Assembly: GCA_021156225.1 (NCBI GenBank)
Contig: JAJNBN010000200.1
Span: 1 to 9,486 of the forward strand
Origin: Verrucomicrobiota bacterium
Lineage (GTDB): Bacteria > Verrucomicrobiota > Verrucomicrobiia > Limisphaerales > JAEYXS01
Direction of reading: 5' to 3'
Length of the DNA: 9,486 bases
A program made the translations under genes and the position numbers. Position 1 is the first letter of the stretch, and each line of letters starts with the position of its first letter. The notes below the pieces were generated by a model. The model was not told where the DNA came from. It saw only the letters and a list, made by a program, of their open reading frames with translations, and searched no databases. Of the stretch, positions 7,209 to 9,486 are shown piece after piece.

Positions 7209-8123
7209 TTACTTGGACTTCTTCAGACCTTTACCGGCGCGGCCTTTGAAAGTCAGTTCGGCGATGCCGGACTTATCCAGGCCACCGAGGCCCATCTTGG
7301 TCATCTTGGTGAACTGCTTATAAGTCGCGGTGGCGAGCGGAGCATCGATTTTCTTGTCCTTCACGAGGGATAGGGCGATGCCGGAGTCCTTCGCGGCGTG
7401 GGCGCCGGAGAAGAAGCAGGAGTGATCGCGGTTCATCATGTCCTCGCCATCGGTGACGAGCACGCGAGAATTCGCACCGGTCTGGGAGAAGACTTCCATG
7501 ACCTGCTTGAGATCGTGGCCGAGCGCGGCGGCGAGGCCCAGGCCTTCCGCGAGACCGGCGGTGTTGATGTTCATCACCATGTTCACCAGTGCCTTCACTT
7601 CGGCAGCCTTGCCGGGTCCGCCGATGTAGCGCAGGAGTTTGCCGCCATCGCTTAATTTTTCGAGCATGGGTTTCACCTGGTTGAAGGTGGCTTGCTCGCC
7701 GCCGATCATGAGATAAAGCGTGCCGCTGCGGGCCTGGTTGATGCTGGAGGCCATGCAGGCTTCGAGCGAGGCGGCCTTGGCCTTCTTCGCGAGCTTGCCG
7801 ACTTGCACATGGACCTTGGGCGTGAGCGTGGCGCAGTTGATGAACACGCGGCCAGCGGCTTTCTTCAGCAGGTTGTCCTTCTTGTTCGTGAAGATGTCGA
7901 GCTGGGCCTTGTCATCGGTGACGACGGTGATGATGACGTCGGAAAGTTCCGTGACCCCGGCGAGAGTCGTGCAGGCGGTGGCGCCGACTTCCGTGGCGAG
8001 TTCAGCAGCGGCTTCCTTGCGCACATCATAGACGGCGCTGACCGTGTAGCCGCATTCCTTGAGGCGACGGGCCATGTTGGCACCCATGCGACCGACCCCG
8101 ACGAATCCAATTTTCTCTGACAT
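7209..8123 (-). CDS. Beta-hydroxyacid dehydrogenase-family NAD(P) oxidoreductase
   Basis: Soluble 304-residue enzyme of the 3-hydroxyisobutyrate/6-phosphogluconate dehydrogenase superfamily, which oxidises short beta-hydroxyacids or reduces the corresponding semialdehydes. The Rossmann half (about 1-165) begins with IGFVGVGRMGANMARRL, the dinucleotide-binding GxGxxG. D33 at the end of the second strand (VYDVRKE) suggests preference for NAD over NADP. The helical half (about 170-295) carries the catalytic lysine K177 with N181 in AAEVKALVNMVMN, and K245-D246 in AAKDSGIAL. The substrate loop is unusual: in the family it reads like D-A-P-V-S-G-G before GTL, but here the aligned segment is E121-A-C-M-A-S-S followed by GTL at 134-136, so the Ser-Gly-Gly is lost. 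The tail is Lys/Gly-rich (FKGRAGKGLKKSK). Start ATG 8123 places the GxGxxG properly; no Shine-Dalgarno. It lies 154 bp upstream of the molybdoenzyme gene on the same strand, separated by the palindrome. Exact substrate unknown. Confidence 0.9.
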   Translation of the reverse strand: MSEKIGFVGVGRMGANMARRLKECGYTVSAVYDVRKEAAAELATEVGATACTTLAGVTELSDVIITVVTDDKAQLDIFTNKKDNLLKKAAGRVFINCATLTPKVHVQVGKLAKKAKAASLEACMASSINQARSGTLYLMIGGEQATFNQVKPMLEKLSDGGKLLRYIGGPGKAAEVKALVNMVMNINTAGLAEGLGLAAALGHDLKQVMEVFSQTGANSRVLVTDGEDMMNRDHSCFFSGAHAAKDSGIALSLVKDKKIDAPLATATYKQFTKMTKMGLGGLDKSGIAELTFKGRAGKGLKKSK

Positions 8124-8152
8124 AACTTGTGTGTTTTAGGCTTTAAGCATCA

Positions 8153-8171
8153 TTGCCCGGGGGCAACGTTT
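8153..8171 (+). terminator. Palindrome followed by T-run in a dehydrogenase upstream region
   Basis: TTGCCC-GG-GGGCAA (8153-8166) is a perfect 6-bp inverted repeat followed by CG and five T on the plus strand, the shape of a small intrinsic terminator. No plus-strand gene precedes it. It lies 30 bp upstream of the dehydrogenase start, so an operator or a leader hairpin for that minus-strand gene is equally possible. The rest of 8124-8254 holds no gene. A TATAAT at 8235-8240 (+) has no convincing -35 partner and no plus-strand gene after it. Confidence 0.3.
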
Positions 8172-8254
8172 TTGGAAATGTGACGATTAATTTTTAACGG
8201 AACATCACGGGCGTGCCAGATTTTTCTATGATAGTATAATACATGGCCAAGGTG

Positions 8255-9064
8255 TCATTCGCCGCCCGTCCATTCGGGCAACCTAGCCAGATATTCCGGA
8301 CAAACGCCCTTAACAAAAAGGTGTCCCGCGGTGATCTTTTTAGCTGAAACCACGGCCGAGAGCGAGACGCCGGCGATGATGCCGACCAGCAGGACCGTCA
8401 AGCCGAGGAAAAACATCACCCAGCTTTCCATGGAACCCGACACCGCGATGATCAAGATGCCGAGCGCAAAGGACCCCCAGCCGCATGCCATGGCAATCCA
8501 GCGGTTTTTGCGATGCCGGTCACAGAGCCCGATATGGATGCTCGCCTTCTTTCCACTTAAGGAGGCGGCGATGGCGTAGATGATGAGATTGATCAGGATC
8601 AGCAAATAAAGCAGGGGATTGTGCCAGAACAGATTGCGTTTCAGCCGTTGCCCGGTGGCGGGTGCGTTGCACTTCACGCAAAAATCTGGGAGATCTGCAT
8701 CGGGCGTCATGACCAGTATCTTGCCGGAACGCCAAAGACTGCCGAAGACGATGCGGCCGGTTTCCTTGAACTGTTGAAAAACAAACGGTTTGCACAGAGA
8801 GCAGATCAGGTGCCCTTCGAATTTTATAAGATCGCCTTCCAAATGAATCTTGCCGCAACGGCTGCAGGCGTGCCCTGATTGGCCATCGGGCAGCTTGGGC
8901 GGCACCATGGTGGGCATGGCTTTGCCGAAAGGTTGCCAATCAGCCATCCCGTCTCTCCAGATGAGCGTACTGGCATCGATCTCACCAGTAGCGAGGAGCG
9001 CCCGAAGCTGTTTCTGATCAACCGGCCCTTTTTGGACTTTGTCCTTGGCGTAATACCATTCCAT
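8255..9064 (-). CDS. GYF_2 (DUF4339) zinc-knuckle membrane protein
   Basis: A 269-residue protein of unknown function with a recognisable modular layout. Residues 1-48 form a GYF_2 domain: MEWYYAKDKVQKGPV, later LIWRDGMADWQPFGKA. Families with this domain are thought to use it for protein contacts. Next comes a probable zinc ribbon with C67-x2-C70 (CSRC) and C88-x2-C91 (CSLC). A second knuckle has C129-x2-C132 (CVKC) on one side of a hydrophobic helix (about 149-168) and C181-x2-H184 (LCDRH) on the other. Two more hydrophobic segments follow at about 192-208 and 214-238. The tail (about 241-269) is soluble. The frame reaches a TTG at 9073, but ATG 9064 starts directly at the domain's usual MxWYY and is preferred. 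No clear ribosome binding site. It is followed on the same strand by the dehydrogenase, 131 bp on, too far to assume an operon. A membrane-anchored adaptor is the most that can be inferred. Confidence 0.85.
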   Translation of the reverse strand: MEWYYAKDKVQKGPVDQKQLRALLATGEIDASTLIWRDGMADWQPFGKAMPTMVPPKLPDGQSGHACSRCGKIHLEGDLIKFEGHLICSLCKPFVFQQFKETGRIVFGSLWRSGKILVMTPDADLPDFCVKCNAPATGQRLKRNLFWHNPLLYLLILINLIIYAIAASLSGKKASIHIGLCDRHRKNRWIAMACGWGSFALGILIIAVSGSMESWVMFFLGLTVLLVGIIAGVSLSAVVSAKKITAGHLFVKGVCPEYLARLPEWTGGE

Positions 9065-9110
9065 GGCCACCAATTAGCCGGGCTTGCTCAAAGGTTCAAG
9101 TCTAACAGGT

Positions 9111-9153
9111 CGCATAGAGAAATATGCGCGGCGAGACTTGGTCGCCGCGTTTT
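9111..9153 (+). other. Two overlapping hairpins, the second terminator-like
   Basis: This lies in the gene-free stretch 9065-9377. CGCATA (9111-9116) pairs perfectly with TATGCG (9123-9128) around a 6-nt loop. CGCGGCGA (9127-9134) pairs perfectly with TCGCCGCG (9142-9149) around a 7-nt loop, followed by four T (9150-9153). The two stems share the CG at 9127-9128, so both cannot be complete at once. The second has the shape of an intrinsic terminator on the plus strand, yet no plus-strand gene precedes it. On the minus strand it falls 47-89 bp upstream of the GYF_2 gene start, so it may be part of that gene's leader, a dispersed palindromic repeat or the end of a small RNA. A further 6-bp inverted repeat (ACATAA/TTATGT) sits at 9182-9202. 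I see no convincing ORF in the stretch. Confidence 0.5.
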
Positions 9154-9294
9154 CAGCCGTTGAAATCCTGTTCCGGGATGAACATAAACACCTTTATTAT
9201 GTAGATTTCTCCAACCGGCCTTGGCGGCAGTTCCGGGAATTCCTTTGAAAATCTGAATTAACGAGGGAAAGCACACTATTTCGGATGCGTTACA

Positions 9295-9363
9295 AACCGG
9301 TTAAACGGGAAAATCCCGTTGACCCTGTGCGGTGTAGTTCACTATCTTAGCTCCCCGTTAACC
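9295..9363. promoter_or_regulatory. Repeated CCCGTTnACC half-sites and palindromes around a promoter
   Basis: Three related half-sites are visible: GGTTAAACGGG (9299-9309, inverted), CCCGTTGACC (9315-9324) and CCCGTTAACC (9354-9363). The first two form the palindrome AACGGGA-AAA-TCCCGTT (9304-9320), whose right arm runs into the -35 hexamer at 9319. The second and third are direct copies, 9 of 10 identical, 39 bp apart and flanking the -10 element. A further perfect palindrome, AACCGGTT, lies at 9295-9302. The arrangement suits an operator array for a dimeric repressor at the promoter of the following gene. The binding protein is unknown. Confidence 0.45.
9319..9348 (+). promoter_or_regulatory. 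Sigma70-type promoter for the DUF5069-like gene
   Basis: TTGACC at 9319-9324 matches the -35 consensus at 5 of 6, and TATCTT at 9343-9348 matches the -10 at 4 of 6, with an 18-nt spacer. Transcription would start near 9355, leaving a leader of about 23 nt before ATG 9378. This is the best promoter match I see in the window and it points at the only plus-strand gene nearby. Confidence 0.5.
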
Positions 9364-9377
9364 ACTCTATTAACTCT

Positions 9378-9486
9378 ATGAGCAAAATTGTTCCTTTGAT
9401 CAGTTCCGGCACGGCCGGTCCGCTGGGTGTTCTGCATTTGCCGCGTTTGTGGCAGAAAGTCTCTCTCGAAGCCGCTGGCAAGCTGG
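9378..9486 (+). CDS. Start of a DUF5069-like protein, cut by the right edge
   Basis: ATG 9378 opens a frame that stays open to the edge, 36 full codons: MSKIVPLISSGTAGPLGV and onward through LHLPRLWQKVSLEAAGKL. The pattern of a Gly-Pro-Leu-Gly segment, LPRLWQK and then an alanine-rich helix ending in GKL resembles the start of DUF5069 proteins as I recall them from Verrucomicrobiota. The function of that family is not known to me. No Shine-Dalgarno precedes the ATG. The start is supported by the promoter about 30 bp upstream and by the sudden change from non-coding to well-behaved coding sequence. The family call is from memory of sequence style and could be wrong; that a gene starts here is more certain. 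Confidence 0.6.
   Translation, partial: MSKIVPLISSGTAGPLGVLHLPRLWQKVSLEAAGKL

Noticed and set aside
8205..8221. Possible sigma54 promoter (TGGCACG) on the minus strand upstream of the dehydrogenase
   Set aside because: The -24-like TGGCACG is present, but the -12 element TTGC is absent at the required spacing.
8235..8240. Perfect TATAAT on the plus strand
   Set aside because: No -35-like hexamer lies 16-18 bp upstream and no plus-strand gene follows before the 3' end of the GYF_2 gene. It sits in a short AT-rich patch.
9088..9276. 62-codon minus-strand open frame in the gene-free stretch
   Set aside because: It begins with GTG, has no ribosome binding site and runs through both hairpins at 9111-9153, so its sequence is explained by the structured DNA. 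I see no protein family resemblance.
1..9486. Defence island, prophage, integron or CRISPR
   Set aside because: All genes fall into sensory, redox, channel or unknown membrane families. There are no nucleases, integrases, transposases or evenly spaced direct repeats.

Overview
The window looks like chromosomal DNA from a free-living, fairly GC-rich bacterium, most probably of the Verrucomicrobiota (Pedosphaera/Limisphaerales-like). That placement rests on three things. There is a giant beta-propeller (Reg_prop) sensor kinase, a GYF_2/zinc/membrane protein of a type I associate with Verrucomicrobiota and Planctomycetota, and a DUF5069-like start at the right edge. In addition, none of the start codons has a clear Shine-Dalgarno sequence. 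The placement comes from recalled family distributions, not from a search.

Layout from left to right: (1) 1-2510 (+), a hybrid-propeller sensor histidine kinase whose N-terminus lies off the left edge; (2) 2574-3200 (+), its NarL/LuxR-type response regulator; (3) 3190-4086 (-), fdhD, overlapping the regulator tail to tail by 11 bp; (4) 4136-4762 (+), a short MIP/aquaporin-fold channel; (5) 4814-7054 (-), an FdhF/YdeP-type molybdopterin oxidoreductase with formate-dehydrogenase-like active-site residues; (6) a structured intergenic repeat at 7111-7188; (7) 7209-8123 (-), a beta-hydroxyacid dehydrogenase-family NAD(P) oxidoreductase; (8) 8255-9064 (-), a GYF_2 plus zinc-knuckle plus transmembrane protein; (9) a 313-bp gene-free stretch at 9065-9377 with overlapping hairpins and a good promoter surrounded by repeated half-sites; (10) 9378 to the edge (+), the first 36 codons of a DUF5069-like protein.

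The coherent functional unit is the middle block. FdhD is the sulfurtransferase that activates the molybdenum cofactor of formate dehydrogenases, and the large molybdoenzyme 0.7 kb away is its obvious client. The small channel gene sits between them on the opposite strand. It lacks the usual selectivity-filter arginine, so passage of something other than water, possibly formic acid, is a testable idea but only an inference. No iron-sulfur, flavin or cytochrome partner subunit is present, so the electron acceptor of the molybdoenzyme cannot be read from this window. The kinase/regulator pair is a typical phosphorelay with no evident target here.

I see no CRISPR array, tRNA, rRNA, transposase, phage gene or defence system. 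The strongest candidates for a second look are the altered channel, the beta-hydroxyacid dehydrogenase with an altered substrate loop, the repeated half-site promoter at 9295-9363 and the two overlapping hairpins at 9111-9153.
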